A stretch of DNA of 64,000 bases from DATFDN01 sp963818725 (GTDB taxonomy: Bacteria > Pseudomonadota > Alphaproteobacteria > Acetobacterales > Acetobacteraceae). The first letter of the stretch is position 1, and each line of letters starts with the position of its first letter. Positions 26,226 through 35,438 of this stretch are shown one piece after another. A program made the position numbers and the translations under genes. The notes below the pieces were generated by a model. The model made no database searches and had not been told where the DNA came from. It was given only the letters and a program-made list of their open reading frames with translations. The stretch is from positions 744,001-808,000 of the forward strand of contig CAWFTU010000001.1 in the NCBI GenBank assembly GCA_963818725.1, given 5' to 3'.

Positions 26226-26621
26226 AGGTGCACGATGGACAAGGATCAGGCGACGGGAGAGCGACCGGGCGCTGCGGAGCGACCGCAAGAGTCTGGCGCA
26301 GCGGCGCCCGGGCGCGGGGGCAGGATGTCGCGGCAGCGGAAGACAGCGGCGGTGCTGCGGCTGTTGCGGGGTGAGGACCTGGAGAGACGGTGTCGCGGGG
26401 CCTGGGGGTGACCGCAGCGACGCTGGCCGCGTGGCGTGACGCGGTTCCTGACGGCCGGAGAGGCGGCCCTGGTGACGCGGCCCGGCAGCGGCGAGGAACT
26501 GGGGAGCGAGCGGTTGAGGGCCCGGCTTGGGCAGGCGCTGATCGAACGCGACCTGCTGGCGGAGAAGGTCGTCGTTCTGGAGGCCGGACGCCCTTTGGCC
26601 CGGCGGCGGCCGAAGCCATGA
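26226..26621 (+). pseudogene. Second IS3-type element, OrfA (two frameshifts)
   Basis: Pieces in order: SRQRKTAAVLRLLRGEDLE, VSRGLGVTAATLAAWRD, and FLTAGEAALVTRPGSGEELGSERLRARLGQALIERDLLAEKV. An extra AG near 26385 and an extra G near 26437 break the frame. The TGA overlaps the OrfB ATG at 26618. DNA-binding subunit of the transposase, now defunct. Confidence 0.7.
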
Positions 26622-27564
26622 GCCGCCAGGTCGCGCCAGTCAGCGGCAAGCCCTACGGCTTGGCAGCGGTGTGCCGGGTCTGGCGGCTGGCCCGATCCGG
26701 GGTCTACCGCCATCGCGCCCCGGCGCCGCCGCAATCCCCGCAGCGACACGGGCCCGTCGGGGCGATGGCGGATGCCGAACTGCTGGCCGCGATCCGGGCC
26801 GTGCTGGCCGCCAGCCCCTTCCATGGCGAAGGGCACCGAAAGGTCTGGGCGGAGCTGGCCTGAAGGTTCCGCCGGCCAACGGCCGGTGGGAAGGGCCAGC
26901 GGAGGGCCGGCTACGCCTGGCCGGGGTCCGGACGGCGCCGCGCCGCGTGCTGCGGCTGATGAAGGCCAACGGCCTCCTCGCCCCGTCTCGGGTTGGCTCA
27001 CCACGAGGGCCGCGCACCCACGACGGCACCATCATCCCGGAGCGGGTGGACACGATGTGGGGGACCGACCTGACCACCACCTGGACCGGCGAGGGCCAGG
27101 TCGCGGTCTTCGTCGCCGTCGATCACTGCTCGGCCGGGTGCGTCGGCATCCACGCGGCCCGCCGGGCCACCCGCTTCGAGGCGCTGGAGCCACTCCGGCA
27201 GGGCGTGCGTCGCTGCTTTGGCGCGTTCGGGAAAGACGTCGCCCGCGGCCTCTCGCTCCGCCACGACCACGGGAGCCAATACATGTCCGACCACTTCCAG
27301 AAGGAACTCGCCTTCCTCGGCGTCGAGAGCTCGCCCGCCTTCATCCGGTCTCCGGAAGGCAATGGCTGTGCGGAGCGTTTCATCCGCACCCTGAAAGAGA
27401 ACCTCCTTTGGGTGCGGACCTTCAATACCGTCGAAGAACTGCGTCAGGCGTTGCTCGATTTCCGCGAGACCTACAACGCCAACTGGCTTATCGAACGACA
27501 CGGGTTCAGGCCGCCCAGTGCTATCCGACAAGATCAGCTTTCACCCGCAGCCCTGGCTGCGTAA
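26618..27564 (+). pseudogene. Second IS3-type element, OrfB (56-bp internal insertion)
   Basis: Starts MSRQVAPVSGKPYGLAAVCRVW and runs to HGEGHRKVWA; then about 56 bases (near 26852-26907) with a TGA interrupt, after which RLRLAGVRTAPRRVLRLMKANGLLAP resumes in another frame. The integrase core is complete beyond that: DTMWGTDLTTTW (D), LRHDHGSQYMSDHF (D), SPEGNGCAERFIRTLKENLL (E). The right element end is near 27591, in TGATGAGACACC on the minus strand. A GTG or ATG restart after the insertion could give a partial product only. Confidence 0.75.
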
Positions 27565-27882
27565 ACTCCTACTCGGTGTCTCATCAACCGCGGGCGGAAC
27601 AATGTCGATCAGCGGGTGCGGCGACCGCCCCTCGGCGGCGCCCCAGCCCAGGAAATGCGTCAGCGGATCGAAATCGCCGCGCGCGATGTCGGGATAGCGC
27701 AGGCAGTACCAGGCCCGGTCGAAATACCACGCCACGTCCGGCCGGGCTTCGATCGGCAGTGCCAGGTAGCGCCGGATCGCCTCCGGATCCTGCTTGTCGC
27801 TCCCGATGCGGGCCGCGAACAGCGCAGAGTCCACGAACGGAGAGGCGAACAGGTCCAGCACCTGCTCAGGCGTGTACTCCAT
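27541..27882 (-). pseudogene. Glycan-locus protein, 3' end cut by IS
   Basis: Starts MEYTPEQVLDLFASPFVDSALF and contains FDRAWYCLRYPDIARGDFDPLTHFLGWGAAEGRSPHPLID, the small repeat-like domain (Y-x3-NPDV-x5-DPL-HY-x4-EGR-x-P) common in alphaproteobacterial glycosyltransferases and glycan-export proteins. The frame leaves the gene at about 27591 and ends inside the adjoining IS3-type end. Only ~97 native residues remain. Fourteen bases downstream of the next gene, so formerly in the same operon. Confidence 0.6.
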
Positions 27883-27896
27883 GCCCCGGCCGGACC

Positions 27897-28937
27897 TTAC
27901 GCCCAGATCCGTGCGCCGTTGTCGCACACCACCTCGCGCTCCGTGCCCAGGAGGTGGCGCAGCGGGGCCGAACGGGCCGGGATCGCGAGCGCCATCGCGG
28001 CTCCCGTCCCGGGCGCGCGCACGCGATGCAGCAGGCCCGGACCGATCGCGGCCAGCGTGTCGGGCGGCAGCACGTAGCGATCCACCATCCCATGCAGCTC
28101 GGCCAGCGCCTCGGCCCCAGTTCGGCTTATCCATCGCAATTCGCCGCCGGCGGTGAACTCGGGCAGGCGGTGGCTGTCGCGCACCACCTCGAGCTCGACC
28201 ACCGCCTCGTCCAGCGGCATGAGGAGCAGCAGGCACTCGGTGGGCGAGGGCAGCTCGGCCGTCGCGCTTGGCTGGCTGAAATCTGTCCCAGCGGCACAGA
28301 GCCGCGGGCGCAGCACCAGCGGATGATCCTCCAGCACGGCCCGCAGCGCCGCGATCACCCCGGGGGCGTCCACCGCCGCTTCAACCGCGCGTCGCGCCGC
28401 GGCGTCGCCCGTGCCGCCGCCATCGTCCCAACCGGCCGGCCGGCCCGGCGGCAAGACGAGCAGCATCATCCCCACCTGCACCAGATCATCCACGGCGTCG
28501 GCGGCGGCCGCGCCGATCATGCCGGTCTCGCGCTTTCCGCGCAGCAGCGCGGCCGCGTCCACCCGGTCGGTCCACAGCCCGCCCAGGACACAGCGGTGCC
28601 GCCCGCTCGCCGGCCACTGGCGGTGGAGCGCCTGGAAAAACTCGCCGTAGCCCGCGATGCTGACGCGCGGCAGCTCCACGTCCCCGCCCTCCGGCTTGAT
28701 CGAGACGAACGGCAGGTGCAGCGGACTGAGCCTCTCGTAGAAGGTGATGGCGTAGCCGCAATCGCCGTCCCCGATGCCGGCCGTGGCCAGATCGGGGCGG
28801 TGCATGTTGGCTACCGCCTCACCGATCACTTGATGGCCGAGCAGCGCCTGTACGGTCAGGGACCGCTCTCCCGGCGCGTAGGCCCAGCCAGTGGCCCCGG
28901 TTGGCGTGATGACGTCGAGCGAGCCGCGAATCGACAT
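27897..28937 (-). CDS. Hypothetical glycan-locus protein with N-terminal GWAY domain
   Basis: 346 residues, no signal or membrane segment. Residues ~5-90 form a beta-rich domain (GATGWAYAP ... VIGEAVANMHRPDLATAGIGDGDCGYAITF) that recurs in the sulfotransferase remnant at 21237. The rest has beta-strand-like segments (TECLLLLMPLDEAVVELEVV, LRHLLGTEREVVCD) with no motif I recognise. Third gene of a minus-strand run after the GT2 and GT4 genes, 25 bases from the GT4. Probably binds or modifies the glycan product; enzyme class unknown. Confidence 0.55.
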   Translation of the reverse strand: MSIRGSLDVITPTGATGWAYAPGERSLTVQALLGHQVIGEAVANMHRPDLATAGIGDGDCGYAITFYERLSPLHLPFVSIKPEGGDVELPRVSIAGYGEFFQALHRQWPASGRHRCVLGGLWTDRVDAAALLRGKRETGMIGAAAADAVDDLVQVGMMLLVLPPGRPAGWDDGGGTGDAAARRAVEAAVDAPGVIAALRAVLEDHPLVLRPRLCAAGTDFSQPSATAELPSPTECLLLLMPLDEAVVELEVVRDSHRLPEFTAGGELRWISRTGAEALAELHGMVDRYVLPPDTLAAIGPGLLHRVRAPGTGAAMALAIPARSAPLRHLLGTEREVVCDNGARIWA

Positions 28938-28962
28938 GGTGGAACCCTCTCCGTGGGGACTG

Positions 28963-30222
28963 TCAGGCAGCCGCGTCCAGACGGGACGCGAGCAGCCGCT
29001 GGTAAAGCCCGAGATGCGCGTCCAGCGTCCCCGAAGCCGGCGCCGGGGCGCGCATCGTCTCGGCGAGGCCGGCCAACAGGCCGCGATCCTGGTCCAGCCG
29101 CCTTAGCAGCTCGACCAGCGCCGGCGCGCTGCCCATGCGGAAGTGGAAGCCGTCCAGGCCGTCGCGCACCTTCTCGGCCATGCCGCCAATGTCGGAGCAC
29201 AGCACGGGACGGCGGTTGCGCAGCGCCTCCTCGATCACCAGTGGCGCGTTCTCCCACCAGATCGAGGGCATCAGGACGACATCGACGCTCCGCATCAGGG
29301 AGTCCACCTCGTCGTGCTCGTAGGGGCCGTGAAAGATGACGTTCGAGCCGGGGGCGCTCAGCCGCTTGGCCAGGTCGGCGCGGAATATTTCGGGCTGGTT
29401 TCGGTAGTCGCCGAAGATCACGAAGCTGATCGTCTCGCAGCGCTCGGCGCCAAGCTGCTCGGCGGCGCGCAGCATGACCTCGATCCCCTTGAGCCGCGAG
29501 ATCTGGCCGAAGAAGCCGACGCGCAGCGTGGCTCCAGCGAGGGCGGGCGGAGCGGGGGTGGCGGTCGGGATTAGGTTTTCGATGACCGCCATCTTCGTCT
29601 CTGGCACGCCCCACTCGACATAGCGCCGCGCCAGGAAGGCGCTGGGCGAGACGAACTGGTCGACGAGCTCGAAGAACCCCTGGATGTAGCGCCGGCGCAG
29701 GAAGAAGTCGGACGCCGCGATGTCCGGAAAGCAGGCGGCGCACCGCACGTCGCTCGCGCGCCGGCACAGGTGCAGGTCGCCGCGCGTGACCATCTGGCCG
29801 AAGTGGTTGCAAATCGCGAGATATTCGTGCAAAGTCAACACGATACGCGCCTCGGGCAGGACGCGCCGCACCACCTCGAACGCCTCCACGCCGAGATTGG
29901 CGTAGTGGTGGAAATGCACCACGTCGGGCGACAGCTCGCGCAGCACCCGCTCCAGCTCGCGCGGCAGGCGCGGGTCGCGGTTGGCGAAGTTGAACCAGTT
30001 GAACGTACCGGGCGCGTGCACGTACTCGCGCGCGGAGAAGGGCTGGGTGATGCACAGCTCCGCGCCCTGGCCGGGCAGCGTCCCGCACCCCAGGAACCAC
30101 GCCTCGACCCCTGGTTGGCCGGCCAGGCCCGCGAACAGCTTGTAGGCGGCATTCTCGGGCCCGCCCTTGGTGATCTCGGGATGGCCGTGCGAGGCGACCA
30201 GCAGGCGCGTCGGCTCAGTCAT
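28963..30222 (-). CDS. Glycosyltransferase family 4 protein
   Basis: 419 residues with two Rossmann halves (GT-B). N-terminal acceptor half: LLVASHGHPEITKGGPENAAYKL and VVHFHHYANLG; donor half: LRVGFFGQISRLKGIEVMLRAA, VIFHGPYEHDEVDSLMRSVDVVLMPSIWWENAPLVIEEALRNRRPVL with the E-x7-E motif. Transfers a sugar from a nucleotide donor with retention, usually at the cytoplasmic face in polysaccharide or LPS synthesis. Its ATG overlaps the end of the GT2 gene by 8 bases. A Cys-rich stretch (HLCRRASDVRCAACFPD) in the middle is typical of a subgroup of these enzymes. Confidence 0.88.
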   Translation of the reverse strand: MTEPTRLLVASHGHPEITKGGPENAAYKLFAGLAGQPGVEAWFLGCGTLPGQGAELCITQPFSAREYVHAPGTFNWFNFANRDPRLPRELERVLRELSPDVVHFHHYANLGVEAFEVVRRVLPEARIVLTLHEYLAICNHFGQMVTRGDLHLCRRASDVRCAACFPDIAASDFFLRRRYIQGFFELVDQFVSPSAFLARRYVEWGVPETKMAVIENLIPTATPAPPALAGATLRVGFFGQISRLKGIEVMLRAAEQLGAERCETISFVIFGDYRNQPEIFRADLAKRLSAPGSNVIFHGPYEHDEVDSLMRSVDVVLMPSIWWENAPLVIEEALRNRRPVLCSDIGGMAEKVRDGLDGFHFRMGSAPALVELLRRLDQDRGLLAGLAETMRAPAPASGTLDAHLGLYQRLLASRLDAAA

Positions 30223-31996
30223 GCGCGCCTCCGAACCAGCGGCCCTGATGCGTCCAGGCGTTGTAGAGCGTCATGTTCATGCGCCACCGCTGGGCCGCGC
30301 CGACCTGCGAGCGCCGTTCCAGGTGATAGAGCCGCACCGAGGAGTCCACAGCGCAGGTCAGGCCACGCTGGCCGATCCGCAGGCAGAGATCGGAGTCCTC
30401 GAAGTCGCCGATGACGTAGGTCTCGTCGAATCCGCCCAGCTCTTCGGCGAGCGCGCGGCGCATCACCAGGCAGGCGGCGGTGATGGCGCGGCTATGCAGC
30501 AGCGCCGGATCGGCGGGCGGCTTCAGTCCCTTGCGCGGGTGCATCGGGAACATCCAGCCGCCGAACTCGTCCAGTCTCTCGAAGTCCATGCCCTGGTGCT
30601 GCACCGCGCCGTTCTCGAACAGAAGCAGCGGCCCGATGGCGCCCAGGCCGGGATTGTCCTCCAGGTGCCGCGACAGCGCCTCCAGCCAGCCGGGCGCGTC
30701 GGGGAAAACGTCGGAGTTCAGGAAGCACACGAACGTCCCGCGCGCATGGTCGAGCGCGATGTTGTTGGCCGGGGCGAAGCCCATGTTGCGGTCCAGCATC
30801 AGCAGCCGCAGGGGCAGTTGGAAACGCTGATGGACGCTGACCGCCAGCGCCTCCAGTTCCCGCCGGCGCGGCGGGTCGTCAAGCACGTAGATCAGCTCGG
30901 TGTCGGGCAGGCCCTGGCGGGCGAACAAGGCGGCCTGGTACTCGAGGAAGTCGATCCGGCCATACAGCGGCACGAGCACACTGTGACGCGGCGAAGGGTG
31001 CGGCCGGCCCAGCGTGACCACGCTCACGCGCGGGCGCTGGCGCAGCCGTTCGGCGTTGAGCGCGCGAATGGCCGGCCCGGCAACCCCGTCGAAGGCGGAC
31101 GCGAGCTGGTCGTAGCGCAGGTCGAAGGCCGACAGCACCCGCTTGATCGCCTCGATCCCGCCGCCCCGTGGCGCGGGCACGGGCTTGTAGCCGACCTCGC
31201 CGCGCGCGGTCTCGACTTCGAGGTGCATCGGCTCGGTGCCGCAACTGGGTAGCGCGAGATAGGTCATGAAGCCGCAATCGGGGTCGGCCCGGTCGGGGCC
31301 GAGCGCCTCCAGCACGTCCGGGCGCGGCACCCGGATCGTGTTGCGCTCCGCAATCGGTGCCGCCGCGACGCCGGCGCGCAGGCGGACCGTGCGCACCACG
31401 TCGGGTGCGGCCGCCATCCAGCCCATCAGTACGACGCCATCGGGCCGGCACGGGATCACGGCGTCCAGCTCCAGCCGAACCTCGTCCTTCAAGGCGCCCA
31501 GCGTATCCTCGCCGGTGAACCCCTTGCGCAGCAGCAGGCCAAGGAGCGTGGTCCGGCTCTCGCTGGCGCCCTCGGCGTTGCTAAGCTCGGCGAACAGCCG
31601 CGCCCCGAGATCGGCGCCGCGCAGATGCTGGCATCCGGCCGGCACGGTCAGCCCGGCGCTGCGGTCGGCGCTGGACAGCTCCAGCCAGACAGGCCGCCCC
31701 ATTCCCCGTCCGGACGAGGGGAAATGCACCACCACGCCACTGCCGCGCTCGCCAAGGTCGGGGCGATAGAAATACGTGACGATGCCGGGTCCCGAGAGCA
31801 CTCCGTTCTCGAAGTCAACCCGCAACTCGGCTGTCGTCGGCTTGTCCGGAGCGACATGCCGCTGCTCGATCCAGCCGACGAAGTACCAGGAGCCGGACGG
31901 GGCGTGATAGCCGTAGTAGTCGAGCAACCCGTGCCAGGCCCCGCGCGCCGGCGCCTCCCACGCCGCCTCCTCCGCTTCGAGCACGTCTGACGGCAT
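30215..31996 (-). CDS. Glycosyltransferase family 2 protein with long N-terminal region
   Basis: 593 residues from ATG 31996, chosen for GGAGAGG 7 bases before it. The first ~315 residues are two beta-type modules (HAPSGSWYFVGWIEQRH; PDGVVLMGWMAAAPDVV) likely to bind glycan. The GT-A domain follows: HSVLVPLYGRIDFLEYQAALF, LIYVLDDP, LLMLDRNMGFAPANNIALDHARGTFVCFLNSDVFP with the DxD-like NSDVFPD, and VMRRALAEELGGFDETYVIGDFEDSDLCLRI (the ED acceptor motif). Likely an inverting rhamnosyl- or glycosyltransferase of surface-glycan assembly. First gene of the glycan run. Confidence 0.88.
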   Translation of the reverse strand: MPSDVLEAEEAAWEAPARGAWHGLLDYYGYHAPSGSWYFVGWIEQRHVAPDKPTTAELRVDFENGVLSGPGIVTYFYRPDLGERGSGVVVHFPSSGRGMGRPVWLELSSADRSAGLTVPAGCQHLRGADLGARLFAELSNAEGASESRTTLLGLLLRKGFTGEDTLGALKDEVRLELDAVIPCRPDGVVLMGWMAAAPDVVRTVRLRAGVAAAPIAERNTIRVPRPDVLEALGPDRADPDCGFMTYLALPSCGTEPMHLEVETARGEVGYKPVPAPRGGGIEAIKRVLSAFDLRYDQLASAFDGVAGPAIRALNAERLRQRPRVSVVTLGRPHPSPRHSVLVPLYGRIDFLEYQAALFARQGLPDTELIYVLDDPPRRRELEALAVSVHQRFQLPLRLLMLDRNMGFAPANNIALDHARGTFVCFLNSDVFPDAPGWLEALSRHLEDNPGLGAIGPLLLFENGAVQHQGMDFERLDEFGGWMFPMHPRKGLKPPADPALLHSRAITAACLVMRRALAEELGGFDETYVIGDFEDSDLCLRIGQRGLTCAVDSSVRLYHLERRSQVGAAQRWRMNMTLYNAWTHQGRWFGGAHD

Positions 31997-32302
31997 TCTG
32001 TGCCTCTCCGCCACCCAAGCAACGGGGGTATCCGTTGCCGTAGAGGTATGACTTGATTGTGAGCAATGTCGCTGTAACCAGAAGTTGGTCGCCGCTCAAG
32101 TGATTTCGCACGCGTTCAGTCGCGGACCGAGGTTTTCAGAGGGCGGGCATTTGATGATAGATTTGGGACAGGCGAGATGGACGGCTTGCCCTCTCAATCG
32201 CCGCTTGCGATAAGCAAATGAGTTTTCGGCGGCGCACAAGATGCGGCGATTCGGGCAGCCGAGCCCAGTCCATCTTTCGCTCCGGACAGGAAGGAGCGAT
32301 AC
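31997..32302. promoter_or_regulatory. Divergent intergenic region, GT2 / HNH gene
   Basis: 306 bases between divergent genes, with AT-richer stretches, holding both promoters. I see no further gene. AAGGAG at 32290-32295 is the ribosome site of the HNH gene. Confidence 0.4.
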
Positions 32303-32863
32303 GTGCCTGATGGCGGACAGCACTTTCCGGCGCTGGTTCTGAACGCGGACTTCCGCCCGCTGTCCTACTTCCCGCTCTCGCTCTGGTCCTGGCAGGACGC
32401 GATCAAGGCGGTGTTCCTAGACCGCGTCTCCGTGCTGAGCGAGTACGAACGGGAGGTGCGCTCGCCCCGTCTGACCATGCGCCTGCCGAGCGTGATCGCG
32501 CTCAAGGACTACATCCCGTCCTCGCGCCGCCCCGCATTTACCCGGTTCAACGTGTTCCTGCGCGACGGCTTCGTTTGCCAGTACTGCGCGAGCCGGCTGC
32601 CGACCCAGGATTTGACCTTCGATCACGTTGTGCCGCGTAGCCGGGGCGGGCGGACCACGTGGGAGAACGTCGTGACCGCCTGCGCCGAGTGCAACCTGCG
32701 CAAGGGCTCCCGCCTGCCGAGCGAGTGCGCGATGAGCCCCCGAGCGCGGCCGCGGCAACCGACGAACTGGGAGCTTCAGGACAGGGGGCGGGCCTTTCCG
32801 CCCAACTATCTGCACCAGAGCTGGCGGGATTTCCTCTACTGGGACACCGAGCTCGAAAGCTGA
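32303..32863 (+). CDS. HNH endonuclease
   Basis: 186 residues from a GTG preceded by AAGGAG. The HNH core is clear: CQYCASRLPTQDLTFDHVVPRSRGGRTTWENVVTACAECNLRKGSRLP, with paired C-x2-C zinc sites and the catalytic DHVVPRSRGG His. The N-terminus (LVLNADFRPLSYFPLSLWSWQDAI) matches the widespread single-domain chromosomal HNH protein of alphaproteobacteria, not a restriction enzyme. Biological role unknown. Convergent with the DUF2939 gene, overlapping by 28 bases. Confidence 0.88.
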   Translation: MPDGGQHFPALVLNADFRPLSYFPLSLWSWQDAIKAVFLDRVSVLSEYEREVRSPRLTMRLPSVIALKDYIPSSRRPAFTRFNVFLRDGFVCQYCASRLPTQDLTFDHVVPRSRGGRTTWENVVTACAECNLRKGSRLPSECAMSPRARPRQPTNWELQDRGRAFPPNYLHQSWRDFLYWDTELES

Positions 32864-33357
32864 GCGTCCCCGTGTGCCGCCCCCATCTCGGCGCGCGCCC
32901 GGGCCAGGACGTCCGGGGCCAGCCAGGCCCGGGTCACTTCCCAGCTCCCGTGCCGCAGCTCCATGCGCAGCCGGACCGTGCCGAAATCCAGGACGAGCAG
33001 CGAGGGTCCATCAAGCCAGGCCCCGCGCAGCCGGGCCGGCGCCTGGGCGTCGGTCCGCCCTGGTGTCGTGTCCAGCGCCTCCAGCACGGATTCAGGGGTC
33101 ACGACCGTTTTGACGGCGATCGTCCGCAGGAACGCGGTCCCGAACGGGGCCAGCTCGTCGCGCGGGCCGGCGAGGTCCGCCTCGATCCCGCGCCGTACCC
33201 TTGGCCAATCCACCAAGCGGCGGAGCATGGCCGTGTCGCGCCGTTGCATCGCGCAATCCAGCCGGTACAGGGTCAGGCAGGGATAGGCGACATAGGTCCC
33301 GATCAGCACAGCCATCGCAACAGCCGGAATGGCGGCAACCGATGCTTTAACGGCCAT
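32836..33357 (-). CDS. DUF2939 family membrane-anchored protein
   Basis: 173 residues from ATG 33357, with AGGAG 7-11 bases upstream. One N-terminal membrane segment (AAIPAVAMAVLIGTYVAYPC), then YPCLTLYRLDCAMQRRDTAMLRRLVDWPRVRRGIEADL, the DUF2939 signature. The rest would lie in the periplasm. Function unknown in the whole family. Confidence 0.75.
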   Translation of the reverse strand: MAVKASVAAIPAVAMAVLIGTYVAYPCLTLYRLDCAMQRRDTAMLRRLVDWPRVRRGIEADLAGPRDELAPFGTAFLRTIAVKTVVTPESVLEALDTTPGRTDAQAPARLRGAWLDGPSLLVLDFGTVRLRMELRHGSWEVTRAWLAPDVLARARAEMGAAHGDAQLSSSVSQ

Positions 33358-33510
33358 GCCGCTCTCCTTTTGACATATAGTGATCATGTTATCAGGCGAC
33401 GCGACGAATTCGATAAAGCGACCAAGCACAACCGCTTGAAAATCGTCACTGGGACGCCGTAGCTCACGCAGGGGTATGGTAACCTTGCCTCAATCGATTC
33501 TGTCCAGGTC

Positions 33511-35148
33511 TCAACGCCGGGCAGGCTGCCGTGCCAGGGTAAATCCATCATACCCGCTTGCGGCGACGGCATCACACTTTTTCTTGTAAACCTGGAACCC
33601 GCCGACGCAGGGCATGAAGACGCGCGGCTTGCCCGGGATGTTCGCGCCGAAGTACCAGGAATTCGCGAGCGGGTAGAGCGTGCTGTCGGCCACCTCGTTG
33701 ACGTGCCCGACCCATTCCCTCTCCGCCTCCGCGTCGGCCTCGATGCGTGTGAAACCAGCCGTCCGCATGTAGGCCAGGCAATCGGCGATCCAGTCCGTGT
33801 GCTGCTCGATTGACAAGATCATCTGCGTCTTGACCGATGGGCTGCCTGGCCCGGTGATGATGAACATATTGGGAAACCCGGCGGCCATCAGGCCGAGATA
33901 GGTGGTCGGGCCGCCGGCCCACTTGTCGGCGAGCAATTCGCCGCCCTCCACCCGGATGTCGATGTCGAGAAGCGCGCCGGTCATGGCGTCGAATCCGGTC
34001 GCGAACACGATGCTGTCGAGCGCGTACTCCCGCTCGCGCGTCCGCAGGCCGGCCTGTGTGATCTCGGCAATCGGCGCGCTCCTCACGTCCACGAGCGTCA
34101 CGTTCCCGCGGTTGTACGTCTCGCAATAGTTCGTGTCGGGGCAAAGCCGCTTGGTGCCGATCGGATGGTCCTTGGGCGCGAGCAGTTCCGCCACCGCCTG
34201 GTCCCTGACGGCCGCGCGGATCTTCTCGCGCACGAACTCGGACGCGGTCTCGTTGGCCGCCTTGTTCACCAGAAGGTCGGTGTAGGCGTAAAGGAAGCTG
34301 ATGCTCCCTCCCTCCGCCCACTTCGCCTCGTAGGACTGTCGGCGCTCCTCGGGCGAGGCATCGAGCGCGGACTTCGTGGGCGCCGGATGGCCGGCGATGC
34401 CGAACGGTGTGTCCAGCGCGGCTTGGCGCCGTTTCCGGTAATCCGCCTTGTGCCGCCGTTCGGTCTCGGGATGCAGGGGCGCGTTGCGCGCGGGGAGGCT
34501 GAAGTTCGCCGTGCGCTGGAACACGTAGAGGTGCTTCGCCCGCTGGGCGATGAGCGGGATCATCTGAACGCCCGACGAGCCCGTGCCGATCACGCCGACA
34601 ATCTGGCCGGAGAAATCGACCGGCTCCGACGGCCACAGTCCGGAATGATACCATTTGCCTTGAAACTGATCGAGGCCGGGAAAGCTCGGCACGCGCGGCG
34701 TCGACAGGTTCCCGGATGCCATGACGCAAAACCGCGCCGAGACGGACTCGCCTCGTTCGGTCCTCAGCGACCAGCAATCACTCTTCCGGTCGAAGATGGC
34801 GGCACGGATTCGCGTGTTGAGCTGGATGTCGCGGCGCAACTCGAACCGGTCCGCCACGTGATTGATGTAGCGCAGGATCTCGGGCTGGGTGCCGTACCGC
34901 TCGGGCCATTTCCAGTCCTGCTGCAAATCCTCCGAGAACGAGTACGAGTACTCCATGCTCTCGACATCGCAGCGCGCGCCGGGGTAGCGGTTCCAGAACC
35001 AGGTGCCGCCAATGCCGCTCCCCGCTTCATAGACCCGCACGTGCAAGACGAGCGCGCGCAGCCGGTGCAGGGCATAGAGGCCGCCCAGTCCCGCGCCGAC
35101 GACGACGGCGTCGAATGTCGGGCGATGGTCCGAGGCTGTGTCGAACAT
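33511..35148 (-). CDS. Baeyer-Villiger-type flavin monooxygenase
   Basis: 545 residues from ATG 35148. FAD site VVGAGLGGLYALH near the N-terminus, then GGTWFWNRYPGARCDVESMEYSYSF, the BVMO fingerprint F-x-G-x3-H-x3-W-P (FQGKWYHSGLWP), NADPH site GVIGTGSSGVQ and the late FATGFDAMTG. These enzymes insert oxygen next to a ketone to give an ester or lactone. Twenty bases downstream of the deleted substrate-binding protein gene, so probably co-transcribed with it. Substrate not deducible. Confidence 0.9.
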   Translation of the reverse strand: MFDTASDHRPTFDAVVVGAGLGGLYALHRLRALVLHVRVYEAGSGIGGTWFWNRYPGARCDVESMEYSYSFSEDLQQDWKWPERYGTQPEILRYINHVADRFELRRDIQLNTRIRAAIFDRKSDCWSLRTERGESVSARFCVMASGNLSTPRVPSFPGLDQFQGKWYHSGLWPSEPVDFSGQIVGVIGTGSSGVQMIPLIAQRAKHLYVFQRTANFSLPARNAPLHPETERRHKADYRKRRQAALDTPFGIAGHPAPTKSALDASPEERRQSYEAKWAEGGSISFLYAYTDLLVNKAANETASEFVREKIRAAVRDQAVAELLAPKDHPIGTKRLCPDTNYCETYNRGNVTLVDVRSAPIAEITQAGLRTREREYALDSIVFATGFDAMTGALLDIDIRVEGGELLADKWAGGPTTYLGLMAAGFPNMFIITGPGSPSVKTQMILSIEQHTDWIADCLAYMRTAGFTRIEADAEAEREWVGHVNEVADSTLYPLANSWYFGANIPGKPRVFMPCVGGFQVYKKKCDAVAASGYDGFTLARQPARR

Positions 35149-35168
35149 GATCCGCGCTCTCCCCGCGA

Positions 35169-35438
35169 TCAGGCCTTGACCAGAGGACAGCGGCTCTCGG
35201 CCAGGGGCCTGAAGGCGCGGTCGGGCGGGATTGTGTCCAGCAGCTTGAAGAGGCCCCATGACCCCTCCGCTTCCTGGAGAATTTCCGTGCGCCGGGCCTC
35301 GGCGTGAGGGCCGGGCATGTCGATCAGAATGCCGATCCTCGGCGATTTATTTTGCGCACGCGCGGTGCAGGGCAGGGCGAGAGCCGTGGCCGCGAGACCA
35401 GCGCCTCGGATCGCGCGGCGACGGGTGAAGTGGGACAT
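35169..35438 (-). pseudogene. ABC substrate-binding protein with large internal deletion
   Basis: 89 residues from ATG 35438 (AGGAGG upstream). Begins as a Tat-exported solute-binding protein (TRRRAIRGAGLAATALALPCTARAQ, then SPRIGILIDMPGP) and ends as the C-terminus of a LivK-like one (EAEGSWGLFKLLDTIPPDRAFRPLAESRCPLVKA). The ~300-residue middle is missing while the frame is kept. Cannot bind ligand as a normal fold. May once have served the Liv transporter type seen at 11.4-15.2 kb; the link is inference. Confidence 0.65.

Noticed and set aside
26772..29339. An 855-codon plus-strand frame across the IS3 remnant and glycan genes
   Set aside because: Arg/Pro-rich composition and antisense to clear GT4-locus genes; an artefact of high GC.
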